64,000 bases of DNA from the NCBI GenBank assembly GCA_027483605.1, contig JAIXUE010000041.1, forward strand, positions 1 to 64,000, read 5' to 3'. Positions 1 to 8,197 of this stretch are shown here, piece by piece. This stretch comes from Cryomorphaceae bacterium. GTDB taxonomy: Bacteria > Bacteroidota > Bacteroidia > Flavobacteriales_D > Crocinitomicaceae. The first letter of the stretch is position 1. Each line of letters starts with the position of its first letter. The notes under the pieces are model-generated. The model had not been told where the DNA came from, made no database searches, and saw only the letters and a list, made by a program, of their open reading frames with translations. Position numbers and translations under genes: made by a program.

Positions 1-80
1 AAATTTCGAAAAACCGCTCTGGTAAAGGGATACAGGTTTTATCTTTTGTTATCAATTCATGTATCGGAAAGTAGCAAAAT

Positions 81-1307
81 TTACCTCACCACCAACTTCT
101 TCACCCATTGTAACTCACCTTGGGTTATTTGCGCAAAATAAACTCCCGGCGCATGACCACTTAGATCAAACGAATTATCAGAAGAAAGCGCATTGAGGTC
201 AAAGTGCGCAACTTGTTTACCTTGTTGATCAAGTATGGTAATTTGCATGGGTTCTGAGCTTTGTCCTGACACTTGAAAAATACCGTTTGATGGATTGGGA
301 ATGATGTCTATTTCTACCAGAGGATTATTAGAAGTTAGTCCTAGCCAACCAGGGCTGTTCGCTGTAAGCAAGGTGTGGATGTAAAGGTTGTCTGCCACCC
401 AAAGGTTACCTAGTGTATCTATCTCCAAGCCGAGGAATTCAGAGAAGTTGATTGGCGCATTGGAGGCATCAATTCTATTGATCCAATTGTTTGCTTCTAA
501 CTTGGCAATGGCAAAAGGCACATCGGCTGCATCACCAAAAACTGCCCAAAGTTGATCAAGATGGTCAAACTCAATTTCTAGCACATTCGAACTCGGCATG
601 TTTGACGTATTGTTGGGCGTAATCGTATCGAGAATGTCGTAGTTGTAGGCAAAGCTGATTCCTTTTACACCTCCTATGTAAAGAGTATCAGAAAATCTTG
701 AAAATTTTGTATCGTGAAAAACACCTTGCAAATAATTGGGATCAGCGGTTAAATTTAATTGGGAATTTGTTTGTTGGTCAAATTGATAGATTACCGAACT
801 TCCGTCGTGGCCATAGAAAAAGTTGTTTTTAGCATTGATTTTTGTGTAAAAGCGGTTAACTATCTCATTATTTCCCTGCGAGTATTTAACGAACCCATTC
901 GGAAAACCTGTAGTTACAAAAATAGTGTCTGCATTACTCTGTAAATAGAGATAATCAGGTATTGTTGAATTAACACTAATTGAAGTGAAGCCAGTAAACT
1001 TAAACAAGCCGTATAAATTTACCGCAAAATATATATCTGTAGGAGTAAATGCGAATTGAAGGTTAGATCCATTCCAAAGAGGGCCTAATTCTGCCGAAGT
1101 GAATTGCTGAATAGCACCATCATTTTTAATGACAGCCGCTTTATTGTCATTGACCAACCAAATATCATTGGTATACGGATTAATGACAAACTGCTTCCAT
1201 GCTACGGTATTGCCCGTCTGACTTTTGTGGATTGATTGCCAGGTTTGTGCCTTCAATCCATTGGGGAGGAAAAGCAGAATTATGATGATTACCAGCGTTT
1301 TTATCAT
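81..1307 (-). CDS. T9SS type A sorting domain-containing secreted protein
   Basis: A 408-residue secreted protein with an N-terminal hydrophobic signal peptide ending near residue 20 (GLKAQ). The body, about residues 25-325, looks like a beta-propeller: it carries repeated segments with the wording of two-component-sensor or WD-like propeller blades (NPYTNDIWLVND, DTLGNLWVADN). The last 75 residues form a T9SS type A sorting domain with the PNPSNGIF box, a central LDQQGK segment and a terminal GVYFAQ...WVKKLVVR. By family knowledge, the cargo crosses the outer membrane through T9SS and is then processed and attached. Its target is unknown. The C-terminal cassette is about 80 percent identical in DNA to the one in the gene ending at 3569. 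Confidence 0.9.
   Translation of the reverse strand: MIKTLVIIIILLFLPNGLKAQTWQSIHKSQTGNTVAWKQFVINPYTNDIWLVNDNKAAVIKNDGAIQQFTSAELGPLWNGSNLQFAFTPTDIYFAVNLYGLFKFTGFTSISVNSTIPDYLYLQSNADTIFVTTGFPNGFVKYSQGNNEIVNRFYTKINAKNNFFYGHDGSSVIYQFDQQTNSQLNLTADPNYLQGVFHDTKFSRFSDTLYIGGVKGISFAYNYDILDTITPNNTSNMPSSNVLEIEFDHLDQLWAVFGDAADVPFAIAKLEANNWINRIDASNAPINFSEFLGLEIDTLGNLWVADNLYIHTLLTANSPGWLGLTSNNPLVEIDIIPNPSNGIFQVSGQSSEPMQITILDQQGKQVAHFDLNALSSDNSFDLSGHAPGVYFAQITQGELQWVKKLVVR
84..262 (-). repeat. Duplicated T9SS sorting-domain cassette, copy 1
   Basis: The 3-prime end of this gene closely matches the 3-prime end of the gene at 3569-5137 (copy at about 3572-3750), by eye at roughly 80 percent DNA identity over 175 bp. 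The bodies of the two proteins are not alike. A third, weaker match limited to the last 25 bp sits at 5187-5212. Confidence 0.7.
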
Positions 1308-1310
1308 GTT

Positions 1311-2792
1311 TTAATAAATTACTAATCTTGCAACCCAATTTCTCGCCTTACCTGTAACCTTTACCTGGTATTGCCCTGCAAGTACGCGCGGAATAGCAAA
1401 CAGATACCCATCATAAGCCGAAACTTGAGAATAGAAAGCAACCCGGCGCCCGGCAAGATCAATCAGTTCGATATCAAGCAGTTCATTTGTTGGTAATTGG
1501 ATGATGAACGCTGAGCTAGCTGGATTTGGATAAATTGTCAAGTTTAGATTTGTATCTAATTGGCAACTTTGATTAGGCTCAATTGCGCCATAACAATTGG
1601 TCTTGACCAAAAAATGATCGTAGCCAAACGGAGGGCTCCAACGAAACTTGCTTCCTCCGGTAAGGATTCCGCCGTCTCTGGTGATGATGCCACCCGACCA
1701 TAAATCTGAACTATTCTCATACCCATAAGTGTGATCCCATTCTAAATCTCCTTCTTTAGTCAATTTTGCAACAAGTAATTCAAGTTGCGTATTGGTACCA
1801 AAATTCGTGTTGTCCAATCCAAAAACATACAGCTCGTCGTCTTGGTTTATGGCTAAATCGTATAGGTCGATATCTCTATTTGCTAATGTAGAAACTGCAT
1901 TTAGTAATTCTCCATTTTGATCATAATAGGCCAGGATCAATTGCTCGCTTTTACCAAATTTATTTTCAGAACAATAAATGGCTATTACTTCATTTTCAGA
2001 TGTTGAAGAAATTCCGGCTAGCACATTTTCAGTGTCAGGAATATCCAATGTACCAAAAGAATTATCTGTTGTTTGTTTTCTCCATATTTCCGACCCATTC
2101 AAATCAATTTTGATGATGTACCACTTCACCATTTCTGGATTGGGTAAGAACGGAATTGGGTCATAGTAGCTTTTCATGATGAGTATAGTTCCATCCTTCG
2201 ACGGAGCAGCCTTGACAAACACATCATTGTATAATACATTTTGCTCATGGGTAAACCATTTTTCCCACAAGAGATGTCCTTCTAAATCAAATTTGGTAAC
2301 ACTTGCTTGCGTACCAAACGTCTGATCAAAAGCTGAAGATGCAACCAAAATACCATTCTGAGTCGAGCACAACTTAGGAGATTCGTTGTCATGAAGTATC
2401 GTTGCTGGTTCCCCAAAAGGTTCTTCCCAAATCAGCTTACCTTGTTTGTCAAATTTCCATAAACACTTCTGATTAGTTTCTCCAACTTCGCTAACTAAGC
2501 CCGCAACGTATAAAAAGTCATGCAAACTTATAATTGAAGTAAAGCATACCGAAGCATGGTTATCAATCAAAATGCGATCTTTCAACTCACCTGATTTACT
2601 CACAAAAGTCAAAACACCTCGGTCCGGATTGTCAGCCGTTCTGTCCACGCCTGCAGACACAAAACCCGTACTTAACTCAGCACTACCACTCATGAAAATA
2701 TTATTTTCAGAGAAATATTGATTAAAAAATGTCGCTTGTGCAGAAGCGTAGAAGCTGATGAAAATAAAAATCGTTGCAAGGGTTCTATTCAT
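1311..2792 (-). CDS. T9SS type A sorting domain-containing secreted protein
   Basis: Secreted protein of 493 residues. The start at 2792 is preferred over the in-frame ATG at 2831 because it places the signal peptide (MNRTLATIFIF, cleaved after ASAQ) at the N-terminus. The body has repeated blades with motifs such as LWKFDKQGKLIWE and ITRDGGILTGG, typical of the PQQ-like or SBBP-type propellers often found in T9SS cargo. The C-terminus (LTIYPNPASSAF, then AGQYQVKVTG...WVARLVIY) is a type A sorting domain, divergent from its neighbours. The function of the propeller is not evident. It sits 40 bp downstream of the beta-barrel gene at 2833-3492 and may be co-transcribed with it. Confidence 0.88.
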   Translation of the reverse strand: MNRTLATIFIFISFYASAQATFFNQYFSENNIFMSGSAELSTGFVSAGVDRTADNPDRGVLTFVSKSGELKDRILIDNHASVCFTSIISLHDFLYVAGLVSEVGETNQKCLWKFDKQGKLIWEEPFGEPATILHDNESPKLCSTQNGILVASSAFDQTFGTQASVTKFDLEGHLLWEKWFTHEQNVLYNDVFVKAAPSKDGTILIMKSYYDPIPFLPNPEMVKWYIIKIDLNGSEIWRKQTTDNSFGTLDIPDTENVLAGISSTSENEVIAIYCSENKFGKSEQLILAYYDQNGELLNAVSTLANRDIDLYDLAINQDDELYVFGLDNTNFGTNTQLELLVAKLTKEGDLEWDHTYGYENSSDLWSGGIITRDGGILTGGSKFRWSPPFGYDHFLVKTNCYGAIEPNQSCQLDTNLNLTIYPNPASSAFIIQLPTNELLDIELIDLAGRRVAFYSQVSAYDGYLFAIPRVLAGQYQVKVTGKARNWVARLVIY

Positions 2793-2832
2793 ATTTTTAC
2801 GATTGTTCTTCCTGTAATTCAAGCAGCTCACC

Positions 2833-3492
2833 CTAAAAATGAAAACTCAAGCCTACTTTTAAAGATAAATCAAAGCGGTTGGGACTTCTGTCGTAAAGAA
2901 TTGTGTTTTTGAAGTAACCTCCTGTATTGAATGCGACAGTTCTTAAATCAAGCATCGTGTACAGGCTGAATCTTTTGTTCAATTGATATTGCAATCCAGT
3001 CGTGGTCGTTAATCCCAAGTTAGATTGATACCTCTTAGATAATGTTGAACAAAAAGAAATATTTGGCCCAGATCTTACATCTTGAATCCCATATCGGTAG
3101 CTGGCACCAAGGCCGTAGAAAAAACGAGTTCTTTCAGTAAGTTCCGTATAACGGTTGTACTTGAGGCAGAAGGTACCTAAAATCCTGCTGATCGTATATT
3201 TTTCTCCAACAGGATATTCATATCTATATTTCCTATAGCTGTTAGCAAGTATCGTTGCTTCTGCGGTAATACTACTCTTTTGATTCAAAGCATAAGCATA
3301 ACTCAAACCTGCTGAACCCAAAAAAACACCATGAAACAACCCCTGATCTTTGGAGGTATAATTAATATTCATGAGCGGTGTATTGTCAAAGAATGAGTGA
3401 ATCACTCCAGATTGAATCGAGATGGTGTGTCGAGATTGTGCGCTTGCGAGCTGTGTGATGCTTAGAAAAAGTAGTATGTAAATTAATTTCAT
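2833..3492 (-). CDS. Outer-membrane beta-barrel protein
   Basis: A 219-residue protein with a clear signal peptide (LFLSITQLASAQ). Alternating hydrophobic and polar strands rich in Tyr and Gly follow, and the chain ends in an amphipathic strand with a terminal aromatic (LKVGLSFHF), the usual C-terminal signature of an outer-membrane barrel. Segments such as FYGLGASYRYG and TGLQYQLNKRFSLYTMLDL fit an 8-10 stranded OmpA/PorT-like barrel (OMP_b-brl family). The role is unknown. It is the upstream member of a run of minus-strand secreted-protein genes. Confidence 0.8.
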   Translation of the reverse strand: MKLIYILLFLSITQLASAQSRHTISIQSGVIHSFFDNTPLMNINYTSKDQGLFHGVFLGSAGLSYAYALNQKSSITAEATILANSYRKYRYEYPVGEKYTISRILGTFCLKYNRYTELTERTRFFYGLGASYRYGIQDVRSGPNISFCSTLSKRYQSNLGLTTTTGLQYQLNKRFSLYTMLDLRTVAFNTGGYFKNTILYDRSPNRFDLSLKVGLSFHF

Positions 3493-3568
3493 GTCTGTAA
3501 GTTAGGATACCATAAAAGAAAGGTAACGAAATTTTTATACAACACGAGTAGTGACTAGCAGGACCGCC

Positions 3569-5137
3569 CTACCTCACCACCAACTTCTTCACCCAATGCA
3601 GATCACCTTGCGAAATATGCGCAAAGTAAACCCCCGGTGCTTGATCATTCAGATCAAATGAATTATCAGAAGAAAGTTCATCGAGATCAAATTGAGCAAC
3701 TTGCTTCCCTTGTTGGTCTAGCATGGTAATTCGCATTGGCTCAGTACTGATGCTTGAAACCTGAAAAATGCCGTCTGAAGGGTTGGGGAAAAAGCCGATT
3801 TCTGTTTCTGAAGCAGTGATCTCTTGTATGCCAACATATTGCCCATCTGGGTGATAGCCATCTGGTCCAGTGCGGTAGGTGAAAAAACTAGTAATACCAT
3901 CTTTATAGCTTCTGCCCGCAAAGATCAAATCACCATCTTCAAGAATGCTCAATGTGAAAATTTTATTGTCTGAACTTTCATCGATAGTGAAGTATTTAAT
4001 ATAGAGCAAGGGTCCATTTTTGCGATATTTGGCTACAAATTGGGTGGCCGCATAAGTATCCATATTAATGCATTGACCAATGACAAAAACTTCACCGGAA
4101 ATAGGGGAAATTTTAACGTTGTGTATGTCATATCCATACTCGGGCGGTAAGTTTCCAATCTTTTTATCCCAAATAACATTCAATGTAGAGTCTATGTATG
4201 CGACATAAACCGGATATGGATCTGGGTTTGTTCCATCGGTTGATTTAACAAAAGTAAACGCGAATGAATTTTGGGAGCCATCACAATTTAGCATCTGTTC
4301 ATCTGACTCTTCACTATTGTGATTTGGATAGTTTGCTAAAATTTCTCTAGTTGTGTATATGGTATCTGAATTCCAATGCCATAATACAGGACAAAGTGTG
4401 TATCTGTTTAACTGGTTGGTAGAATATTGCCTTTGAAAACTTCCAAATGTCAAATAATCGTTTTTGTAAGGGAATGTTCTTTCAGCTATCCCATTCATAA
4501 CTATTAGATTTTGATATGTATTTGTAATTGGTAAGAGGGCACTATCTACTATCAATCCATTGTCATTAATATTAATCAAGAAAGGAAATGCAAGGGGAAA
4601 TGCAGAAACAGGGGTCCCAACTGAAGAGGGATAATCCTTCCACCCAGAAGCTATGTTCACATCAGGTCGAATCCTGTCAAAAGCAGAAATAATTGTACTT
4701 GTATCAGAATCAACGGGAAACTTATTTATTTCAAATTCTCCGTTAGGATTGAGCTTTGTAATTTTTATTGAATCATCTATACAGTTCGAATTTGAAACGC
4801 ATATAACACTTGTAGCCATCAAAATATTTTCATCTGAAGTAAATGTTATTCCCACAACTGGCGAGAAAACTGAATCCCGATAATCCCATACAGGAGTATT
4901 AGAAAATTTATTTATCTTGATTAGGTAGTTTGAAAATGTTGCCTTTCCTGATAAATAATAAAAGTCATTTTTTTCCTCTATGGTAAGTGGTTTGAAACCT
5001 ACTAAACTACTAGAAAGATCACCTAATGTTGGTGTTGAATAATAATACCTCACCCCTCTCAAATCGTTGGTTGTTTGAGCAAAGAGATGTTTCAGGACAA
5101 AGAGCTGCAGAATCATTAAAAGAATGAGCTTTTTCAT
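3569..5137 (-). CDS. T9SS type A sorting domain-containing secreted protein
   Basis: A 522-residue cargo protein with a signal peptide (LILLMILQLFVLKHLFAQ). It has a long beta-rich body with propeller-like repeats (GEVFVIGQC, GDLIFAGRSYKDG) that report-style families share. The C-terminal sorting domain has the FFPNPSDGIF box and ends in WVKKLVVR. The last 60 residues are nearly the same as those of the gene at 81-1307, while the bodies differ, which points to exchange or duplication of the sorting cassette. A catalytic residue set could not be recognised. Confidence 0.88.
   Translation of the reverse strand: MKKLILLMILQLFVLKHLFAQTTNDLRGVRYYYSTPTLGDLSSSLVGFKPLTIEEKNDFYYLSGKATFSNYLIKINKFSNTPVWDYRDSVFSPVVGITFTSDENILMATSVICVSNSNCIDDSIKITKLNPNGEFEINKFPVDSDTSTIISAFDRIRPDVNIASGWKDYPSSVGTPVSAFPLAFPFLININDNGLIVDSALLPITNTYQNLIVMNGIAERTFPYKNDYLTFGSFQRQYSTNQLNRYTLCPVLWHWNSDTIYTTREILANYPNHNSEESDEQMLNCDGSQNSFAFTFVKSTDGTNPDPYPVYVAYIDSTLNVIWDKKIGNLPPEYGYDIHNVKISPISGEVFVIGQCINMDTYAATQFVAKYRKNGPLLYIKYFTIDESSDNKIFTLSILEDGDLIFAGRSYKDGITSFFTYRTGPDGYHPDGQYVGIQEITASETEIGFFPNPSDGIFQVSSISTEPMRITMLDQQGKQVAQFDLDELSSDNSFDLNDQAPGVYFAHISQGDLHWVKKLVVR
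3572..3750 (-). repeat. Duplicated T9SS sorting-domain cassette, copy 2
   Basis: Second copy of the cassette described at 84-262. Both copies encode the conserved blocks LDQQGKQVA, LSSDNSFDL, APGVYFA and WVKKLVVR in the same order and spacing. Confidence 0.7.
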
Positions 5138-5182
5138 AGGCGGCTTTTCTTAGATTACGAAAAGGTTTGGAGAAAGGGGGGC

Positions 5183-6478
5183 TTACCTCACCACCAACTT
5201 CTTAACCCACCGATTTCCTCCTTGCGTAACCTGCGCAAAATAAACTCCGGGAGTTTGATTCGAGAGATCAATTGATAATTTTCCGTTTCCTACTAATGCA
5301 GCTTGATGCACAACTTGCCCAAGTTCATTGTAAACTAAAAGTGTTGCATTTCCTGTTTGGATGCCAGAAACATCGAAAATACCATTTGTAGAGGGGTTGG
5401 GAGAAATTTGAATTGGGTTGTTCGCATTGTCATTAAATCCACCGACATTTTGGAGCGGTTGCGTGACATAATTTGTTGTGATGCCGCCTGCGTTTGTAGT
5501 TTTGAGCAACTTGATCATACCTGAATCTTGGTTCACAGCCAAAGCGTAGGCGATATCGTTGTCAATGAATTCAATGCGTGTAAAATAAAGTAAAGAATCA
5601 GAAGGTAATGTGCATTCTTGTCTGAAAAAACTTTGACCTCCATCCATGCTTCGCAATGGTCTTTGGCTAACTGCGAATATTCCACTTGCATTAAGGGCCA
5701 CATCTGAAATGCCTTCGTCTAAAAAGTGAAGAACCGTTGTGCTACCACCAAGTTCAGAAATGGTAAGCGCGCGTAACGTGTTTCCCCATCCATCATTACA
5801 ATTGTTTGTTCGTATCAAGGTATCTCCGTAAGAACTCGTAAAACCTACGCCTCCAATCCCATAACAATCGAGGGTGTTTGTTTGAGAAGCAAGAGAAGAG
5901 GTATTCGTTAAATACACGTCATTGTTGTAAAAAGTAGCTATTTCCGACCCTAAATGAACAGGGAATTGGCCGGAGGTGGTATTCAATAAAGTCCAACTCG
6001 TGCCATAGTCATTGGTTTGATACATTCCTGCATAACAACTGACAAATCCAGTGCTATCATTTGTGAACACCATGCAATTTCTGTCTAGAAGACCTAAAGT
6101 ATTGAATATTTCATGTTGAGTCCAAGTCTGACCAGCGTTTAAAGAACGATAAATTTGTTTGCTTTGATACGCATTTGGTGTACCAAGATTGATGTCCACA
6201 TTACCAGCAGCATAAATAATTGAATCCGTTACCATAACCATACTTCTGAAGAACCCCGCTACCGTAGTAGTAGAATCCCAGGTCATGCCACCATTTGTAG
6301 TCCGGTAAAAAGTGCTTTTGCTGTTATTGTATGAAATAAGAAATCCTTTTTGCTCATTTAAAAAATCGAAATCCGTAATAGATTGAATAGGCGATGTTGC
6401 GTCAAATGTTTTCACTGGGCTCCATTGAGCAAAAGCTGCGTGGCATAACAACAGCATAGTGAGTAATGGTAGTTTCAT
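5183..6478 (-). CDS. T9SS cargo with YCF48/BNR-like propeller repeats
   Basis: A 431-residue secreted protein with signal peptide MKLPLLTMLLLCHAAFAQ. The body contains several Asp-box or YCF48-like repeats: STFYRTTNGGMTWD, IYRSLNAGQTWTQ, MYQTNDYGTSWTLL and PLRSMDGGQSFF. These indicate a sialidase-type beta-propeller of the photosystem assembly/BNR group, which here probably serves as a binding scaffold because no catalytic set is visible. The C-terminus (ISPNPSTNGIFDV, then GVYFAQVTQGG and WVKKLVVR) is a type A sorting domain; its final 12 codons match the two neighbouring cargo genes. Confidence 0.9.
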   Translation of the reverse strand: MKLPLLTMLLLCHAAFAQWSPVKTFDATSPIQSITDFDFLNEQKGFLISYNNSKSTFYRTTNGGMTWDSTTTVAGFFRSMVMVTDSIIYAAGNVDINLGTPNAYQSKQIYRSLNAGQTWTQHEIFNTLGLLDRNCMVFTNDSTGFVSCYAGMYQTNDYGTSWTLLNTTSGQFPVHLGSEIATFYNNDVYLTNTSSLASQTNTLDCYGIGGVGFTSSYGDTLIRTNNCNDGWGNTLRALTISELGGSTTVLHFLDEGISDVALNASGIFAVSQRPLRSMDGGQSFFRQECTLPSDSLLYFTRIEFIDNDIAYALAVNQDSGMIKLLKTTNAGGITTNYVTQPLQNVGGFNDNANNPIQISPNPSTNGIFDVSGIQTGNATLLVYNELGQVVHQAALVGNGKLSIDLSNQTPGVYFAQVTQGGNRWVKKLVVR

Positions 6479-6579
6479 AAGGAGTGTTTGAAGTGTTTAA
6501 CGTAATTATATCTGAAAGGGGTAGTTGGCTCTCTACATCTTCACTATTTTTCAAATAGGCTTGATTTTTGGTTTTTGAA

Positions 6580-7518
6580 TTAACCAAAAATCCGCACATG
6601 TCTCGCTTTCAATAAATCTGAATAGTCTGTTTTGAGGTGCTTGGGTAAGAAACTTTGATTGACAAACTGGAGCCATGGGTCTAAGCTATTTTCGAAGCGT
6701 TGGTAGATGGACTGAAGCGCTTTTTCATTCAATTTGAATGAGGTGGCAAGTAGGTCGAAGTCTTTGCGTTTGAGTTTGCTTTTTCGAGCGTTGATAGTTA
6801 GCGCAGACTCTTCTTTGTCTTCAGGCATGGCGATAGTCGTATTGACAAGGTCATAGGCAGGTGATAAATCAAAACCACCCAGGGTATTTTCAATAATTGA
6901 GTAGTTTTTTAGATGCATATCTGCATTGCCCGTCAGGAAGCAAAACAGAACCAATTCAAATAAGCGCTGCGCTTCGTATCCTTTATTGGTAGTCAATGTT
7001 TGTGTGAGTTTGCCGATTTTTTCGACAGAACCACGGTATTTGTGTTCGGTTAGGTTTTCACTTAATTGGCAGAAGTCTTCTACGGCGAGTTTATTTTTTT
7101 TGTCCCTATCAAAGCGCTTGGTGATGTAGGCAAGTTCACCAGATTTGAGTCGAATTAAAGCGTGTTGTGCTGTCTTGATTTTTACCATGGCAGCTAAATG
7201 CATGGTGAGGTCTTCGTTCTCAGGGAGCGCTTCAAAATAATCAGATGGCGGTTTCAAAATGTAGTCGCCATGGAGTCCTACAAGCGTGAGGCGGGCTGGG
7301 GCTTGTTGGGTTTTTTCAATATGGAGTGAAATTTTTGCTTGCACGCCAGTAACTGATTTGTTTTGAATGACAAATTGTTTGGCTAAATCTTCCAATTGAT
7401 TGAGTTCAAAATCGAGAATAGGCGCTTCTGTTGAGCCAAATAGTTTTTTTGCGCAACTTGAGTGAAAATCTACAGTGGAGTTATCAAGTGGTTGATAACA
7501 AATAAGGCATTTATTCAT
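6580..7518 (-). CDS. hipT: HipA-like Ser/Thr kinase toxin, core subunit (HipT-like)
   Basis: A 312-residue HipA C-terminal kinase domain lacking the N-subdomain-1, which is encoded separately upstream. Visible kinase features: a Gly-rich loop S55-VTGVQAK-62, the catalytic segment GNADMHLKN with Asp200 and Asn205, and the metal-binding Asp223 in SPAYDLVNT. These match the HipA family, in which the kinase phosphorylates an aminoacyl-tRNA synthetase (GltX for HipA, TrpS for E. coli HipT); the target here is unknown. The first 22 residues hold a C4-x2-C7...H19-x2-C22 cluster that could bind zinc. The start overlaps the previous gene by 4 nt. All catalytic residues seem intact, so this is probably an active kinase. 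Confidence 0.88.
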   Translation of the reverse strand: MNKCLICYQPLDNSTVDFHSSCAKKLFGSTEAPILDFELNQLEDLAKQFVIQNKSVTGVQAKISLHIEKTQQAPARLTLVGLHGDYILKPPSDYFEALPENEDLTMHLAAMVKIKTAQHALIRLKSGELAYITKRFDRDKKNKLAVEDFCQLSENLTEHKYRGSVEKIGKLTQTLTTNKGYEAQRLFELVLFCFLTGNADMHLKNYSIIENTLGGFDLSPAYDLVNTTIAMPEDKEESALTINARKSKLKRKDFDLLATSFKLNEKALQSIYQRFENSLDPWLQFVNQSFLPKHLKTDYSDLLKARHVRIFG

Positions 7519-7841
7519 GGTTTTTGAGGATAAGGAGTCACGGAAACGCAGCCAATATTTTCTTTACACAGGCTGAGTAAGAGCCCAAAACGATCAAGGG
7601 GTTTTATGTGCCAGTTGGTGATGGCAATGTTTAATAACCAACCTTCTGGAATGAGACCGTCAAAAAAGGCAAAAAGCGAAGTGCTTTGAAAAGCCTTTTG
7701 CTGGAGTGGAAGGGTTAGGCTTACGGGTTTGGCGTGTTCTTTTTTTAAGTAGTTTTCATCGTATTGAAACGCGAAGCCTTCTTCGGTTTCATAGAGTATG
7801 CCCGCGAATTGATCTTTATAAAATATGTTTGCTTTTCTCAT
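7515..7841 (-). CDS. hipS: HipA N-terminal subdomain protein (HipS-like)
   Basis: A 108-residue protein matching only the first subdomain of HipA (HipA_N/Couple_hipA), with the motifs AGILYETEEGFAFQYD, KPVSLTLPL and FFDGLIPEGWLL. In HipA this subdomain is fused to the kinase; here it is a separate gene. The start at 7841 is chosen because its ATG overlaps the hipB stop (ATGA) and gives the family N-terminus MRKANIFYKD; the longer reading from 7874 lies inside hipB. In the tripartite HipBST systems of E. coli, HipS is the antitoxin that neutralises HipT. The same role is inferred here from gene order B-S-T and from the separated domains. Confidence 0.82.
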   Translation of the reverse strand: MRKANIFYKDQFAGILYETEEGFAFQYDENYLKKEHAKPVSLTLPLQQKAFQSTSLFAFFDGLIPEGWLLNIAITNWHIKPLDRFGLLLSLCKENIGCVSVTPYPQKP

Positions 7842-8044
7842 GCGTTCTCCATTTCTACAACACCTAACTGACACCCGAAGAAATACAATACCTGACTCAC
7901 TTTGTCTAGGCGAACGGTTTGTTTCCCTTGTTCTAATTCGCGAATAAAGCGTAGCCCAACCCCTGCTCTTTCTGCTAATTCGGGTTGTGTGAGTTCAAGT
8001 TGTTTTCTCCTTTCCTTGATAAAATCGGCGATTCTAGACTCCAT
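7838..8044 (-). CDS. hipB: HipB-like XRE-family antitoxin/repressor
   Basis: A 68-residue helix-turn-helix protein of the Xre/Y4mF type. The HTH lies at about residues 5-60 (LELTQPELAERAGVGLRFIRELEQG). The start is ATG at 8044, because the longer reading to 8083 would run through the promoter and operator. In HipBST systems HipB represses the operon and augments binding by HipS/HipT. Three palindromic sites just upstream (8050-8145) are the likely operators. It is the first gene of an operon with two 4-nt ATGA overlaps, so translation of all three is likely coupled. Confidence 0.87.
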   Translation of the reverse strand: MESRIADFIKERRKQLELTQPELAERAGVGLRFIRELEQGKQTVRLDKVSQVLYFFGCQLGVVEMENA

Positions 8045-8049
8045 ATTTA

Positions 8050-8063
8050 TACCTTTTAGGGTA
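8050..8063. promoter_or_regulatory. Palindromic operator site 1 (probable HipB site)
   Basis: TACCTTTTAGGGTA has inverted half-sites TACC and GGTA. It lies between the hipB -7 box (8064-8071) and the hipB ATG (8044), over the expected transcription start, where a bound repressor would block initiation. Confidence 0.65.
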
Positions 8064-8071
8064 CAAATATA
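8064..8071 (-). promoter_or_regulatory. -7 box of the hipBST operon
   Basis: On the minus strand this reads TATATTTG, a perfect TAnnTTTG Bacteroidota -7 motif, 19 nt upstream of the hipB start and abutting operator 1. No -33 TTG is seen at 19-21 nt; operator 2 occupies that region. Confidence 0.6.
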
Positions 8072-8090
8072 TAGAAAAAACACATAAATA

Positions 8091-8104
8091 TACCTTAAAG
8101 GGTA
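8091..8104. promoter_or_regulatory. Palindromic operator site 2 (probable HipB site)
   Basis: TACCTTAAAGGGTA is the near-identical second copy, starting exactly 41 bp after site 1. The flank GTATAAATATA resembles that of site 1 (GTACAAATATA). It covers the -33 region of the hipBST promoter. Confidence 0.65.
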
Positions 8105-8131
8105 TAAATATAGATATAAGAGAATAAAACA

Positions 8132-8145
8132 TACCCGTTCGGGTA
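8132..8145. promoter_or_regulatory. Palindromic operator site 3, beside the dpp11 promoter
   Basis: TACCCGTTCGGGTA is a perfect 14-bp palindrome starting exactly 41 bp after site 2. It ends 25 bp before the -7 box of the divergent peptidase gene (8171-8178), over or next to that promoter's -33 region. Confidence 0.6.
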
Positions 8146-8170
8146 CATATTACAACTTCCATAATTTCCC

Positions 8171-8178
8171 TACCTTCG
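8171..8178 (+). promoter_or_regulatory. Probable -7 box of the S46 peptidase gene
   Basis: TACCTTCG matches TAnnTTTG with one mismatch, 19 nt upstream of the ATG at 8198. No -33 TTG is seen. Confidence 0.4.
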
Positions 8179-8197
8179 TATTCAAATTATCAACCCT

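Noticed and set aside
1-80. Partial gene at the window start
   Set aside because: The 80 bp before the first stop show no convincing reading frame or motif; probably intergenic.
6580-7841. hipA broken by a frameshift
   Set aside because: The two parts have proper starts and a 4-nt ATGA overlap, with complete subdomains on either side, as in HipBST systems. A frameshift would not give this neat boundary.
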